Of a stretch of DNA of 64,000 nucleotides, positions 49,348 through 62,734 are shown one piece after another. The stretch's first letter is position 1; every line of letters starts with the position of its first letter. The stretch comes from Syngnathus acus (taxonomy: Eukaryota > Chordata > Actinopteri > Syngnathiformes > Syngnathidae). The notes under the pieces were generated by a model, which was given only the letters and a program-made list of their open reading frames with translations, had not been told where the DNA came from and ran no database searches. Location: NCBI RefSeq assembly GCF_901709675.1, contig NC_051101.1, positions 6,532,501-6,596,500 on the forward strand, in the 5' to 3' direction. The translations under genes were made by a program, and so were the position numbers.

Positions 49348-52300
49348 GTAGGTTGCATCCACTTTTGACACGGCTTTTTTTTAAGAGATTAAATTTAAGA
49401 TGATTTTTTTTAATCTAACGTGAACGCTCCTTGGGATTTCATTGTGTGTACCGCGTGTTTGCTTTTCACAAGGCTCGGGCCTGAAGCTAAATATTGAAAC
49501 CCATGGGTTTGTCTTACGTTTTATCCAAATTGATCTGTAATAAACAACTGTGTGCGTGGGCTTTTGAATGGATGAGTAAGTGGAACTTCCTCATCCCTTT
49601 TGGGACTTCATCAATCCATGAACAGTGTGTGTAGGCGCAGGAAATCCTTCATAGTTTAGCTCCCTGATCCCAGTAGACCGCCCGGACTGTAGTTGTTATT
49701 GATGAATTTTGCCCCCTCAGCCACACACATCCCTTCCTGCTGTCCACGGAAAGCCCTCAGCATATCCGTCCACCAAGGATCGTTCAGAGCCACACAATGC
49801 TGCTCTGTACACCACAGAAAATACACAATGCAGCCACACACAGATTTCCAACTACCCATCTGCTTCTTTCAGAGGACACCAGAAGTAAAAAAAAAAAAAG
49901 AGTGAACCTTGACTTTCAATATCAAAGTCATAATTTTAAAATTTTAGCCTCAGAATTCTTTATCTTTGTTTTATTTTAGTGTACATCACGAAACATAGTA
50001 ACGTGTAATAGTTCTGGAGTTATACCGCTGAGTCTCCTACTGGGCAGGCTACGCTGCAAATCCTCTGGATTCTTGTGTAATCTGTTGATCTCACAAATCC
50101 AACACTTTTACAACCTAATGTGATTTGGACAGACAAGGGGGAGGAAGGTAGAAATGTACCGTAAATCTGGAGGCGCTGGAGGCAACAAAAGCAGGTCAAG
50201 ATAAAATGAAGACTGTTTTATCGGTTTTATTAAAACTCTCCTTGATTTTGTTTGTTCAGAAATTCTAAATATGTGAATAATATGCGGTGGCCACAGCAAA
50301 TCACCCGCATGATTTGTTTGGTACTTTTTTGAGGGATAGCAGTTCCTCTTGTTCAGAATTCACCATAGAGTGTGTTTGTGTGAGAGATGAAGTATAAATT
50401 TGGTTTATCAAATTAAAGGCTTGTTAGAAAACTATAAAAAGCAGTGGCTCACAACAGGTATTCAAGTTTGATACAAATAATAGTTCAACCATTAAATTAC
50501 TGATTGACAGAGCAAACCAGCAGCAGTCCATTTTATATAGGCTCCATCCTATTCTGTATATTGATTGATGGGGATTATTCCAGTTGACAGTCAGATACGA
50601 GGCTTATCAACTCCCGGCGGATGCTCAAATAGAAACAGACACTCGTTTAAGAGAACCCTTGGGGGGGGGGGAAATCACACAGTAAACACCAGTAATGAAA
50701 TTGTCCCACCCGAATGCTAACTTAAATCTAAAGATGACTTGATAAATTACTAGTGTACAGTATTGTCTCAGTCGTGGAAGTAAAGGGAAGAGGCCATCAT
50801 GAACAAGCTTAGTGTGAGGTTGTCCCTGCCTCCCACACACATCACAGGTCAACCTACGTAGGTTGCAAAGATCTGGAATTGACTACACATGCTACTGGTT
50901 TCCCTTCACCTAGGGCACCCTTCAAAGTTGCACACTTCTTCCTACACTTTTATTTATTTATTTATTGTTATTTATTTGGGCCGTCATTATTGGGGACAAT
51001 CGGCTCCTAATGAAGATGAAGCAAATTTGCTTGTGCTTTGTGTACAAAGAACACAGGACCTACTATCTAACATTGAAGGAGGCATATTCATGTTATTGGG
51101 CCGCTTTGTTAAATAAAATAAAAAAAATATCATGCTTGATTTGCATGAGTTAGTTTTTATTTTTTATTACTAATGCCGTTCAGATGTATTGTAACTGCAA
51201 TTTTGTCCATGTGTAACAACCAAGTAGAAAGAAATCGAAAGAGTGATGTATGCCGAAATTGTCTTCTGGATTTTTTCTAACCATCCACAATTTAATTGGT
51301 TTCTTGTGTAAGCCCCCCTAATGTTTTTTCCCCAGGGTGTGCACTGCAGGTGTATCATCTGCTTTGACACTGCTTCAGATATGTGATTTATTTAAATGAG
51401 ATGTCATCGGGGCACATACCAGTTTGAGGCTATTTTTTGCTGTATGTTTGAAGCAATCTGCTTGCAATTTGAGCTTGCCTTTCTTTCAAATGACCCATCC
51501 AACCGACCCTCTCAAGGTCTTGATTCATGTTCAACTGGATGGTGTGTAAGCAGAGGCATCACAAACTGCAATTAACATAACTAATATACAATTTGGATTT
51601 TTAACTCCCCAATGTTTATCTGCGATTGCCTTAAAGTAGGTCAGTCTTTTTTTTTCCCCTCGCTCTTTAGTCATTGACAGAGTGGCACACCCTCAAACAT
51701 TGTCTTTTCTGCCTTGTGTCATCTTCCCTAAACAGTTCCAGTCTCATAGCAGGTCATTCGGCAAGTCCAAAGATGTAACTGCTACCACTTGGAAACGAGA
51801 GCTCAGCCTTCTCTCCAATGAGAGGCAGGAGGTGATAGATTAGCTAGAACAAATTGGAACCATTACTCTTCTACGTCCCTGGTTCCCGTCAAAGTACGGC
51901 TTTTAAGAATTTCTGTCAGTTACTGTATACAAGCTTGTGCACCTCCGAACCATCTAGAACCGGTCTAATTTGGTTCAGATGGCATCCTAGGCATGTATCA
52001 CTGGCCTTATATATGCATGAGGCTCTTTTGTGACTTTGGGATTCTACAGATACCCTTTAAGCATTTTTGGTCACACAAACACATCCTTGCACAAACATCC
52101 TCTACCCATACAGGAAGCGTGTAATTGGACACATCGCCACCTGTGTCTGACACAGCTGCTCTGCTGTCAAAAGTCAAGCAGAAAATGTCAGCCCGAGACT
52201 CAAAGGAGGGCGGAGATGAAAACAAACTTTGTGGTTGTTGCGCACACACGCAGCAGGTTCAAAGGGACAATGTTACGCTTGACCTTGCCAAAAATGCAAG

Positions 52301-54509
52301 GTAACCTGCTTAATAAGCACATTTTATCCGAGCACCACTGCCGTTGTGCATAAACGTAGATGTGTATGCACCGTTGTCACAGTTTCAGTAGTGCTAATCA
52401 AAGCTGACATCAGAGAGGGCCTGTGTATGATTCCTCCCAGCCTGTTCATATTAAGGACTGTTTTTTTTAACGACCAGCAGTAATTTTTGATCTACAGAAC
52501 TGATGCCCGCTCCTTTTTTAGGCTTTCTACCCATAGCAACTACTCAAATACCTGCACTATTGAGGGCTCTTTCATATAAGCCACACATTTATAGGCTGCA
52601 TTTATTCATCCATTTTGTAACATGGATTATTTATACAGAAAGGTGCCACACAGAAAAACCTTTAATGAATTCTTCAGAGCACCCGTCTCTATTACCTGCC
52701 CAACACTCACCCTTCGAAAAAAAAAAAAAATCCCTCTCTTTATATAATTATACAGTCCAATAGATATGCACATTTAAGAGGTAGGCCAGGTACGGATCTG
52801 TGTGAAGTCAGCAAGTCGACATACTATGAGTGAGATCTGACCAACAGCAGCGCCTGTGTGTGTTCATTGTGTTTTACTCTTTTCTCAATGTTTGACACAC
52901 AACTGTAAAGTTCAAGGGCATTACAGGAAACACTATAATGTACTATAAAAAAACAACAACAAAACAATCCCAAAATTGTGATAGCTTAACAGAAATACAC
53001 AACTATATAGCGGAGAAACACTTGGGGACTGGTATGGCAGAGAACACAGAGCCAGGCACAGCCCATGATGAGAGCCAACTTTATGTGATTGCAGCCTGGG
53101 TGGGGTTGATTAGGCTGGGGCCTGGTGGAAAAGTAACAGATCTGGTTGACTACAAGAGGACAGAAGCAAGATGAGCTACATGAAATTTGGAGAAAAAAAA
53201 ACAGGAAGAGGGGGTGCACAGTAACTTACTGGTATGCTGAATGAACAGCTGCAATGCATGCTTTTTTTATTCCATCTCCGGAAAATTCCTAGTGTAAGTC
53301 AGATGGAAATGATAAGCTACATTGCACAGCAAATTGCACCTATCTGCCCTCCAGTTGCATCCTTCCTTTTGACCATCTGCCTCACTTCCACTGGATTAAA
53401 CAAAAGAATCCAAGTTACAGTGGCTGGGTCTGTGTTTGCATGTGCTTGCTTGCGTACATTGGCTCTTTTGTCAATGCTCCTACTCATGTCATCTCGTTCT
53501 TGTACCTGGGAACAAGACATACTACGAAAGGTCTAAACCTCCTTAAAAGCACTAGTGAGGATACCATGAAAAGCAGCTGGACTTGTTTTGAGCTGCTTCC
53601 CTCTCCCATCGTCATGACCAAGTGGAAAAATGGGATAATGGAAGTGGTGTAACACGGCATGGAGTTAATTCATGTGTCTCTGTAAATTCCAGTCAAGTGT
53701 TTGAAGACTGCAGCGCACAAAGGCACAAGCAAAAGACGCCTTGAATTTATGTCTTTCATAAAGGAAAGATTCCCTTTCATGCTCTTCCACATTCATTTAT
53801 GTTTTGTATATGTTTGATTATAAGAACAGGAGAGTGAGACTGAGACCATCTGTTCTCAAACACATTTTTGCAAGCAAAGCTGAACGATTAGAGAGAAGGA
53901 CTTGAAGTTTGATTTATGAGATGCGATAAAATGCAGCGTCCCGTGGGTTTGGTAGCAGCACGTTTTGCTCAGTGGAACACTGATGAAGCCTGTCCCCTTT
54001 TTTATGGAACCAAATGAAATTTGTTCTGTTATGTTGGATTTTCAAATCACTAGCAGGGACCGTACCCAACTCCCTATTTATTCAGGTCGCGTCCTGGGTT
54101 AACACTAACATTAAGAAGACTTGTTTTAGCATTTGCACACACTAAATAGCCCATCACTAAATTGCCTATCATAAAATGAATAGACTAGAAAATTGCAATT
54201 TCACATTCACTGATGCAAAACCACAGAAGTCGGAACACCCACAAAGCCCTAAGACCAGTGTGTGTATGTGTGTGTAAGCATGATGACAATGCGTTTGTCA
54301 CTTCCTCACTGAAAGCATTGCTCCTTTTAGCAGCCTTGATATCGTCCTAACTCACCATGTCATAAATATTACACAGTCAAGCACATTGTCTGGTTTTTAA
54401 AATATTGCCCTAAATCCATTCCAGGGAACTTGTGGTAAAATGTTGATAGTACAGTGTGTTTTCATCTTTTTTTATCCCTCTAATTCCATCTCTCTGCTTC
54501 CCTTGACAG
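49348..54509 (+). other. VPS13B: Intron 13 (5.2 kb)
   Basis: GT-AG intron (gtaggt ... cttgacag). It contains poly-A (about 49887, 52718), poly-G (about 50661) and TTTA (about 50947) simple tracts. No transposon or exon could be recognised. Confidence 0.8.
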
Positions 54510-54869
54510 CCGAACTGAATTTACAGTTCTCCCGCCCCTTGAAAATCAACCCAACACTGGTCAAACTGGAGCAGACCAAAGCCTACCTGAAGAAAATCTT
54601 GCCAAACCACACATGGAGCACCCTCACCTCTCATTCATCACCTGCCAAGATGCCAACCAGGGCCTTTTCCCCACCCTATCCAAGTCAAGGCCCGAGTAAA
54701 GCAAGCAGCATTGATGCCTTGGCTTTGTCCTTCCACAAGGTCTCGCTCCACACTACACAGATTGTGGTTGTCCTGGAAACGGAGGCCCATCCGATGAGGC
54801 CCAGCGTGACTGTGTCTGTGTCATCACTGATGGGAAATCTCAACTTAAAGACAGGCCCAAGTATTGAGG
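54510..54869 (+). CDS. VPS13B: VPS13B exon E14 (residues 817-936 plus split codon 937)
   Basis: This 360-nt exon enters in phase 1 after ttcccttgacag and leaves in phase 1 before a strong donor, gtgagt. It encodes AELNLQFSRPLKINPTLVKL, EQTKAYLKKILPNHTWSTL, a Ser/Pro-rich linker (SSPAKMPTRAFSPPYPSQGP), and then LALSFHKVSLHTTQIVVVLE and VSVSSLMGNLNLKTGPSIE. The KP.LK.N....KL.Q...LKKI helix-like start and the F.K.S..TTQIV...E strands match VPS13B. The linker between them is shorter than, and different from, what I remember in mammals, where this segment is poorly conserved. Confidence 0.94.
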
Positions 54870-56104
54870 GTGAGTAAAACTAATTTGTTTTGGTGCACAT
54901 GGAAATAACATTAAGATAAAAGATCACATTTTACAGTTGAGTTCAAAACCTCTTGTTTAAATGTGTTAATCGCTTCTGAAAAATTAATGCATTCTCGGTT
55001 GTACAAAAATGAAAAGTAGTCGACAATAGCAATACAATTCATTCACTCAAAACAAAGTCTCATCAAATTACATGCCTCAAGGTTAGAATGATCCAAAGGC
55101 AGCATTTTTGGACAGTTTGTATACAAGGGGGTTACTTGCTTCTTTCCTTTAGTTTGGGAATTTTCACATCTACATTTGCACTTCAGAAGTGCAGAGATAT
55201 TTGCATTTGTTGTCATTGTTGCATCTTGCACCGTTTGAAATGTTCTTTCCTGTCTGACTACGATGCAGGCAGCGGGTGGCTAGCCACCTTGGTGTAATAG
55301 CAGTTTCTCTAAAAATCACTCTTCATCATTGTCTCCATGGCAACAAATAGGCTACAATTCTGACAGGTATCGCTATCAAAGAAGGGTGATGAGTAGTAAT
55401 TAACAAGAGAGAAGACTGCTAAACTGCTCACAAACCGAGCAGTAATCGTAGTTACGAAACATTGAAGGATTTGCTTGGTGCTACAGTACACTTTTCACTG
55501 TAGCTTTGCTGGAATGACATGTCCAAGGTTTCTGCTCAATGGGTGCTATGACTTTGAACACATAATCAGCACACCAGATGATGCAAAAGTAGCACTTTGT
55601 GAAGCTTTCTTAAACGTTAACTCAAGATGAATGTTGAACAGCAGTTCATGTAGCGGAAACATCCATCTTCTACCCCACCGAAGAAAGTCGAGATGGTTTA
55701 ATCAGCAGGGAATGTGATGGCCTCCGTCTTCTGGGAAACAAACTGTTACATTAATTACCTTCAGAAAGGCTATGCTATCAATAAAGGTCACTATACCAAC
55801 TTGCTGAGGCAGCTGTGGAAGGTAATGAAGTCAAAACAGCTTGTAAAACTGACAAAAAAGGTTCTGTTTTCCCAGGAAAATGCTCTCGCACCCAAGTCTG
55901 TTGCAATCCGTCCATATTCTCCTGATTCGGCACACTCTTTTTTTTCATTGGCTGGGAAGATAAGGTCATATCTGCTTTTTGAGGGGTCAGGATGAGAATT
56001 ATTCCATGAGAATCCAACACCGCTTGAAGAAGTGACTGGACCTCAAGGGACAGTATGTTGAGAAATAAAACACATTTGGCCATGTTTGCAAAGTTTGACC
56101 ATTT

Positions 56105-56155
56105 CATCACTGTCAGACTACTAAATTTTTAGCATCACTGTCAGACTACAAATTT
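56105..56155 (+). repeat. Short tandem duplication (period 28)
   Basis: The block catcactgtcagactac followed by (t)aaattt occurs twice, at 56105 and 56133, nearly identical. A recent slippage duplication. Confidence 0.85.
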
Positions 56156-57725
56156 ATTCGCAGCCCCCTTCCCCCCCTCCCTCTCTTGTGCTTGCAACTG
56201 TGAAACAATGCTGTTGTCGACAAAACAAAATCGTGCCTTCAAAGATGGTCTTGTGGGGGCTTTTCACAGCCTTCTTGATCAGTATTCTTCTTGTTCATCA
56301 GCTTTGAAGTAATGTCACTGCCATGTTTTATCCTCACGCAAAAGAATGTCCTTGTGGCATTCCGTTGTGTGCATTTAAATGTCATTTCTCACTTCTGTGC
56401 TTAACCACATCTGCAGTCATAACAGCTTGTGCATGCATTGCTAATTATAACAGAAGAACCAGAGACAGTGGCTCTTTCTCATGGAGTTAGAAGTTTCTTT
56501 TCTAAGTGGCTAGTTTGTACAGACTACATTGCTGTGGAACCTCTCACGACGGTTGCTGAGGGACAAAGACAAAATTGAAGCAGGGCTACATAAGTGCCTA
56601 CATCTGTTTTACAGATGCTGATATAGGATTACATTATACTTTGATATGTGTGGGTCAGTGTCTAATTAAAACCTCCAACAACTTGCATTTTGTTTACTTT
56701 AGTATACTTAACTGCACAATGAAACAATACTACATGCTGCCCCAATTTTCATCAGCTTTTTCCATCTCGGATGTGTTGACGTTGACAAAAATGCACAATG
56801 GAACCTCTTAAGGGTGAAGACAAGTTGTTACCGGATGCTAGTTTGTCTCAGATTTGGTCAGATCTTTAGATAGGGAGAAAAAAATTCCATCGTGCCTTAT
56901 GTAGTTTTGCGTAATAAAGAAAGGTGTTTCCCTCTGTTTTTATTTAAAAAGGTAGAAGCAAAAAGAAGCACTGGCGGACATTTATAAGGGAAAGAAAGCA
57001 CGTGTTCAAAGTTAATCATTGGATGGTTATTGTTTTCCATACAAGTTTCACTGTATTGGTAAAAACATGCCGTCATTGAATTACAAATTGACAGGAGATA
57101 CGGTACAAATATTTAGTTTGGACCAAAGTTGTTTTACTGATATTAATGCAATTTGTCTCCAAACTGGTTGTTGATATGTCCCAGCAAGATTATGTAGACA
57201 TGCACATCTGTTCTGAGCGGCACTGCCATAAATATAACACTGTCACAATATGCTGCAAAACTTTTATTTGCTTCCTCGTAATTCCTATTTGAGCACTTGG
57301 TGAAAACCTGTGTGGTTTCTTTTTGTCTAGCTCATTATGGTTGCTAATATTTCTTCTCTTGGCCCCATCAGTGAAAGAATGTTGAAAAGTTCACGTGGGG
57401 TGAAAGTTGTCGATGTTGCCAGTGGAATACCAGAAAGTCAGTGTATGCTTGTGTGTGGGAAAGAGTATTTTGAAAGCAGATGTCCAAAACTTTGCTGTTG
57501 AGTGACTTGTTTGCCTCACCTTTTTTTTTTACTCACTGGAGAATTCTAGGACTCTTCTACACGTCTGTCATATCCCAAATTGTCTATGTTCCCCCAAAAT
57601 ACCTTCTCACAGTCTTTCCAGATTTGTTGCCATCATAAGAAGGCAGATGTCTTCAATTATAACAACTGATTGTTTGTTAGGATAGATCTCTCTCACAACG
57701 TTACATTTTTTTCTTTTTAACTTAG

Positions 57726-57815
57726 CCGAATCACCTCCATCACTCACCACTCCGGACTCTTCTGTCCAGTCCTTACCTCTGAAAAAAGATACCTTGGAAA
57801 TTTACTCAGATGGAA
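57726..57815 (+). CDS. VPS13B: Candidate alternative (cassette) exon of VPS13B
   Basis: A good acceptor (poly-T, ctttttaacttag) opens a frame in phase 1, the phase left by E14. Joined to E14 it reads AESPPSLTTPDSSVQSLPLK and KDTLEIYSDG, Ser/Pro-rich then acidic, like the disordered linkers of this protein. A modest donor (gttagg at 57816) would end the exon after exactly 90 nt in phase 1, so E15 would still be read in frame, with Asn instead of Asp at the junction. If that donor is skipped, TAG at 57818-57820 ends the protein, which would make it a terminal exon. I saw no nearby AATAAA to support that. The main form without this exon fits the family best. Confidence 0.45.
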
Positions 57816-58511
57816 GTTAGGATTTCATCTGGAGTAGCCTCAATCAGTCAGTTGAAATGACCCCCACGGGACTGGCTGTATATATGTGAGATGTTAGACA
57901 GGAGAATGTAATAAGACTACCGGTACAATATCTGCCACTACCGCTGCTACTCGTGTTGCTCTCCCAGCCCTGAGTAGATGATAGTTGATATTGATGAACC
58001 ATGGCAGAACTGACCAGAAAGTCAGTGTGCTTGGAAGGAGACATAAGGTCAGGGGAAAGAAAGAGGGAAGGAAAATAGTTTCAAAGGAAGCATTGTAGAA
58101 GATTGATGAAACATTGAGGAAAAACAAAATAGATGAAACAGAATGAGGATACAGGCAAAATTAATCAATGCGCAAAGAGCAGATGTTGTGGAGGGGAGTC
58201 AAGATTCACTGGAAAAAGACGTCAGTGAACAAGAGAATGGCAAAAAGGGAAAGAATGAGATATGATAGAGGGCATAAAGTAGGCGAGAAAGCGGGCAAAA
58301 CGGAGGTCTCGCCTGAATGTGTCATTGCACTCAACCCACCCCGGCCGGCTTGTCTTCATGAGACTCGAGCTGCTCTAACATCTGGGGATCTGTACCTGGT
58401 CAGAGCAGCCATGCTCTGCCAAGGAACAAGATGGAGAGAGGGGGGGATTAGGTTGACAGTGAGGTGTGTTACCAGATCCTGTGTTAATGAAAAGCAAGTG
58501 GGAGCCCCACA

Positions 58512-58532
58512 TCCCTCCCTCCCTCCCTCCGT
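58512..58532 (+). repeat. (CCCT)n simple repeat
   Basis: About five CCCT units. Confidence 0.9.
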
Positions 58533-60969
58533 CCACGGCTCACCACTCCCCAAGGTAGAGGGGCATTCATAGTTCATTGGAAGAAAGGAGGGAGGTAGGC
58601 AAAAATAGAGAGAACAGATGTCCAAAGGTCCGTGAAATAGGACCTTCCCTAATCTCTCAACTCTCCGTCAGACTGCCCAAAGAGTGCCCCCGACTTCCTA
58701 CGAACACACACGCCTACTTTTTCATGTGCATGTGTAGTCTGACATGCCAAGCTTTCACCTCGGTCCAGTGCCTCTGTGGACCCCTCCCAACAGCCGTGAC
58801 ACCCTGCCACCCTTAGCCCTCCTCCCAACCTTACCACCCCACTACTAGGGTAATTTGCTCTTGCACACTTGTAACGAAAAACGTCTGCAACAATGTGACA
58901 GTGACCCAATATTTATTTTGTGTCAATCGGTTGAATATTAATTGTTTTCTTGGATAATATTTGAATGATGATCAAATCTCTTGGTTTTCTCACTAAAAAA
59001 AATGCAACACAGTTCCAAGTTGTATTCTGTTATTCTACTTCAACTAACTTTATTGTATTCATTACTCATTATTTGTTCCCACAAAACAGACTTGTCAGTT
59101 TCCTCTTGCCACTCACAGGTGGAAAAGGCCAAAGAAACAGACATAATGATGAATTGTTACTTTTTTCCTCATGTGACTTAGATATTTGCCTTGTCTGAGA
59201 TAGGCTACTCATAAACATTTATGTCATCAGTACTTATAGTATCACAATTGGGACATAAAAATTAAATATACCCGTAGTTGTAGCAATAAACTATTTATTT
59301 AAATGTTTACTAATATATTGCTATTTTAAAACTATGTTTTTTTAAAGATGTAAATTTGGAAAATGAACAAAAATATCTACAGCATTATCTTTTTGCCGCA
59401 CTTTATGTGCACATAAATGTTAGTGCTTCCCACACTGCAGAATCTAACATGCCACGATTAAGTATAGAAATGTGAACACAGCTATTACTATTCATCAACT
59501 TTTTTTCTGCTTCGCTTACATGCAATTTCGCTATAAAAAAAGTTTTTCCTTTCTCGTGTGTGCGATATGGGAGGTTCTTGGTGATAAAAGACAAGAATTT
59601 AGAATCTGCAGTCTTTGTTCCGCTTGCCATTCCAGAACTTTGACAACAAATGAAAACATGTTTCCTAAAATTTCCCAAGCATTACTCGCCTTTTCTTCTG
59701 GATAATGAATTGGCTTGGCACATGTGTTACAGACCAACATTTATCACGTAGGGAACGTCTAATGACTTAGATGACATACAACACTTGTACTCGGGCTGTG
59801 ATGTCCGCCCCTATGGAACCAGTTTCCCCTATAGTGGTCTAGTGGTAAGTGGAAAGTGTATTCCTGTGGTGAGTGACAATATATTATTTCTATTACTCTA
59901 AGCATCCCAGCTAGTCTACTGAGGGCTCTGCTACTTAGGTAATGACTCCTTTAGGTTTCATCTAATTGATACCAGTTCACCCTGAAGTATAAATCAGCCA
60001 GCCAGTGGTCAGATAAGGGCTGCCAGAAAGAAACTGAGACAGTAAATCAGCCTCGATCCTATCTAATCTTACCCAAGTGTTTGCCAGAGATGTATTTTAC
60101 TTCACAAAAACTTCCATACACACCACCCACTTAGTTGCTGGAATGACATGTTATATGTTAGTCTGCAGAGAAAGGCTGGTGTGCACTGTATTAATGGCAG
60201 GTCTGTAGAATATTATACAGGTGAAGGTTAGCATATGCACGTCTCTGATTGAATGTTCTCAGCGTTTTGACATTGTTCCAGTTCTTTACATCAGTCAGCC
60301 ACGCATGCACCAAGCTTCCTGGAATATGCTATCCTCATCTGATCATATACAGGGCCAATATATGTCGAGTTCTTATTTGCTGATTTACTAATGTCCACAG
60401 ATTGGTACTGAAGTCGACAGTTACACACATACATATATGGTAAGGTATGAACCTAACGTATATGCCCACAAGTTAGCGAAAGTCCAAAAATGATTTAAAA
60501 GCCTATAATTTGGAATCCAATCACAATGAGTGAATGCGTGTACGGTACATGTTTATATACAAGTATGATTTTGCCATGTTACCTTATAAGGCTTTCAAAC
60601 TGTGAATGCTAACACAGCATCAACTGCCCCCCGAAACAACAGCTGTAGGAGTTCCCCCGTGTGTGGTTGTTTGACTCTGCGTGTGCATACTGTACATGTC
60701 CATGCCTAATAAAGTTCTCCCGGTTGGTCATGTGTGAACCTCTTATTTTTATCTCCAACGTGACCAGCAGGTGTGCTTATTTTCCACTCAGAGCTCTGCT
60801 TAAGCATAGTTTTGCAACTTCTACACTGGCTTTTGTCGCTTCCTCATTGTGTGTTTAGCTTTCTGGTGCAATCAGGCCCTTAGAATGAATCTGACAGTAA
60901 AACAATATTGGATTGATACTGCAGTATTAAAAATGATATGTTATGAAGAGATTTCCAGCGGTTTGTGAA

Positions 60970-61049
60970 CCAAAATGGCAGACGCGGTCAAGGTCAAAGG
61001 TTCACATTCCCAAGATGGCTGAGGTAGCTAAAGTCAAAGGTCAACATTC
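60970..61049 (+). repeat. Two 40-bp tandem units with nuclear-receptor-like sites
   Basis: Units 60970-61009 and 61010-61049 align without gaps at 30 of 40 positions. Each starts ccaa(a/g)atggc, resembling a YY1 site. Unit 1 contains TCAAGGTCA (60988-60996), the ERR/SF-1 type element. Unit 2 contains AAGTCAAAGGTCA (61031-61043), a DR1-type pair of half-sites. The motifs are seen directly; binding and activity are inference. Confidence 0.6.
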
Positions 61050-62708
61050 TGCTGTGCACAAATTTCAGTCCATCTTTTTCAGGATTATTTTTCTATGTCA
61101 AAGCAAGAACCTCCCCCTTTATGCAGAGCCTACAATGTCTGCATTTACCAAAATCTTCCGTTTTTATCAACATGCTCCCCATAAAAAGAAAAAAACAAGT
61201 TGGTGAAATATTACATGCATTAGAATCTCTTCCTGTTGAGTTTCTGTGTCATTTGTTCTGTAAACGCAACAAATTGTATTTGATTACCTCGACAGAACAC
61301 TGCCGACACCTGGTTCATGCTCCTGTATTCCAAGTAGTTTTATTGCACGTTTCTGTTATGCCGCTTAATGTCTTTAGCTGTCTGCTGACTCATCTCCCGG
61401 GGCCCAAAATACAGTTACAGAGGAGGTTACAACAAGAGTCTGACTTGACTGGATGGAAAAATGGCATGTGATTCCCCCCGCCACCCCAAGCCCAGTAATC
61501 ATTCCAAATTAAGCTAATTATTGTGAGCTGCTGCTGTTGGTGCTTCTGGTTCAAACTGCAGCATCGTGAGGTCAACTAGGCTATAAATGTTGATGAGAGT
61601 GTTACAGTAATTCCCCATTGTACTGTTTTTAAACACTTGTGTGTGATCTAAAGAGCATGTAGTGTGGTTTTGGGCTCACTAGTTTATACGTTCTGTAGTT
61701 TAACTATGGATTAGCATGTGTCTGTATTTGTGTCTCCCACTCAGAATCACTATTCAACATCTAAACAACCCTGCTCGGGGGTTTCCTTGAGCTGTCAAAT
61801 AAATCCTCACCATGAAAATAATCCTGTTTAATAAATAACAACTCTCACAACACAACACCAGGAGACATCAGCAGGTAAACTGCCAACATGTATCAAGAGC
61901 ATCTCGCCTGGAGAAATGACTCATCCCTGTGTAATCTTTCAAAATGATTTATACAAGAAAATCCCTCTTTCATTGGAACAGTGCTGCTGCAGTGTTACCA
62001 CCAAATTTTGAATGAGATGCATCTTAGTCAGTTTTCCAATTCTGGAAGGATATGTGTCCACATACGTCGCTCACAAACCTCCACCCTCTGTCGTTAGTTA
62101 ATCAGCGCCTGTTCCACTCCCACTTTCCAGTTCTCCTTAAAAGTCCACCTATCCTACATCACCCCAGACGAGCCCACTGGAATTTCTGCAAACAGCTGTG
62201 GCTTGAATGTGAAATGTTTTGCATTATTATTGATTGGATACAGGAATTGGCAAATGAATCCTGTGCCAAGTATGTAGTCCACTGGATATCACTTTCCAAA
62301 TGGAACACTGGCAACAACCTTACCTGTATGCAGCTGCATTTTTTTGTTTGAGGCTGATGGATAGAATTCCCCCACTCTCTTTGTCCAAGTCAATAAAAAA
62401 ACAAAGATGTCATGACGTTGATACGGTATCGGTTACATTTAACTGTAGCTAAGCTAAATTAGTCATAGCTGTTGAAAAGTGAAATGTTGTGTATTACACA
62501 CTAGCTATGTTTGCAGAAGGTCATATTCATATGTGTTTGGAAAATAAGAAAACACAAGAAATTCACCTGACAAAAAAAAAATCCAGTTGCTTCAATTCCA
62601 CCTTTGTAGATTGCTATGACCTGGATGACTGAGAATATAAGCAAACAAAGAAAAAGCACAATTTATACCTAGCACATTTTTCTGACACTTCAATCAAGCT
62701 GCAGGCTA

Positions 62709-62734
62709 AAATATATATATATATATAATATATT
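62709..62734 (+). repeat. (AT)n microsatellite
   Basis: AT dinucleotide run with one break. Confidence 0.9.

Noticed and set aside
58168-58572. 134-codon basic open frame in intron 14
   Set aside because: It derives from purine-rich intron sequence and overlaps a CCCT simple repeat. No domain.
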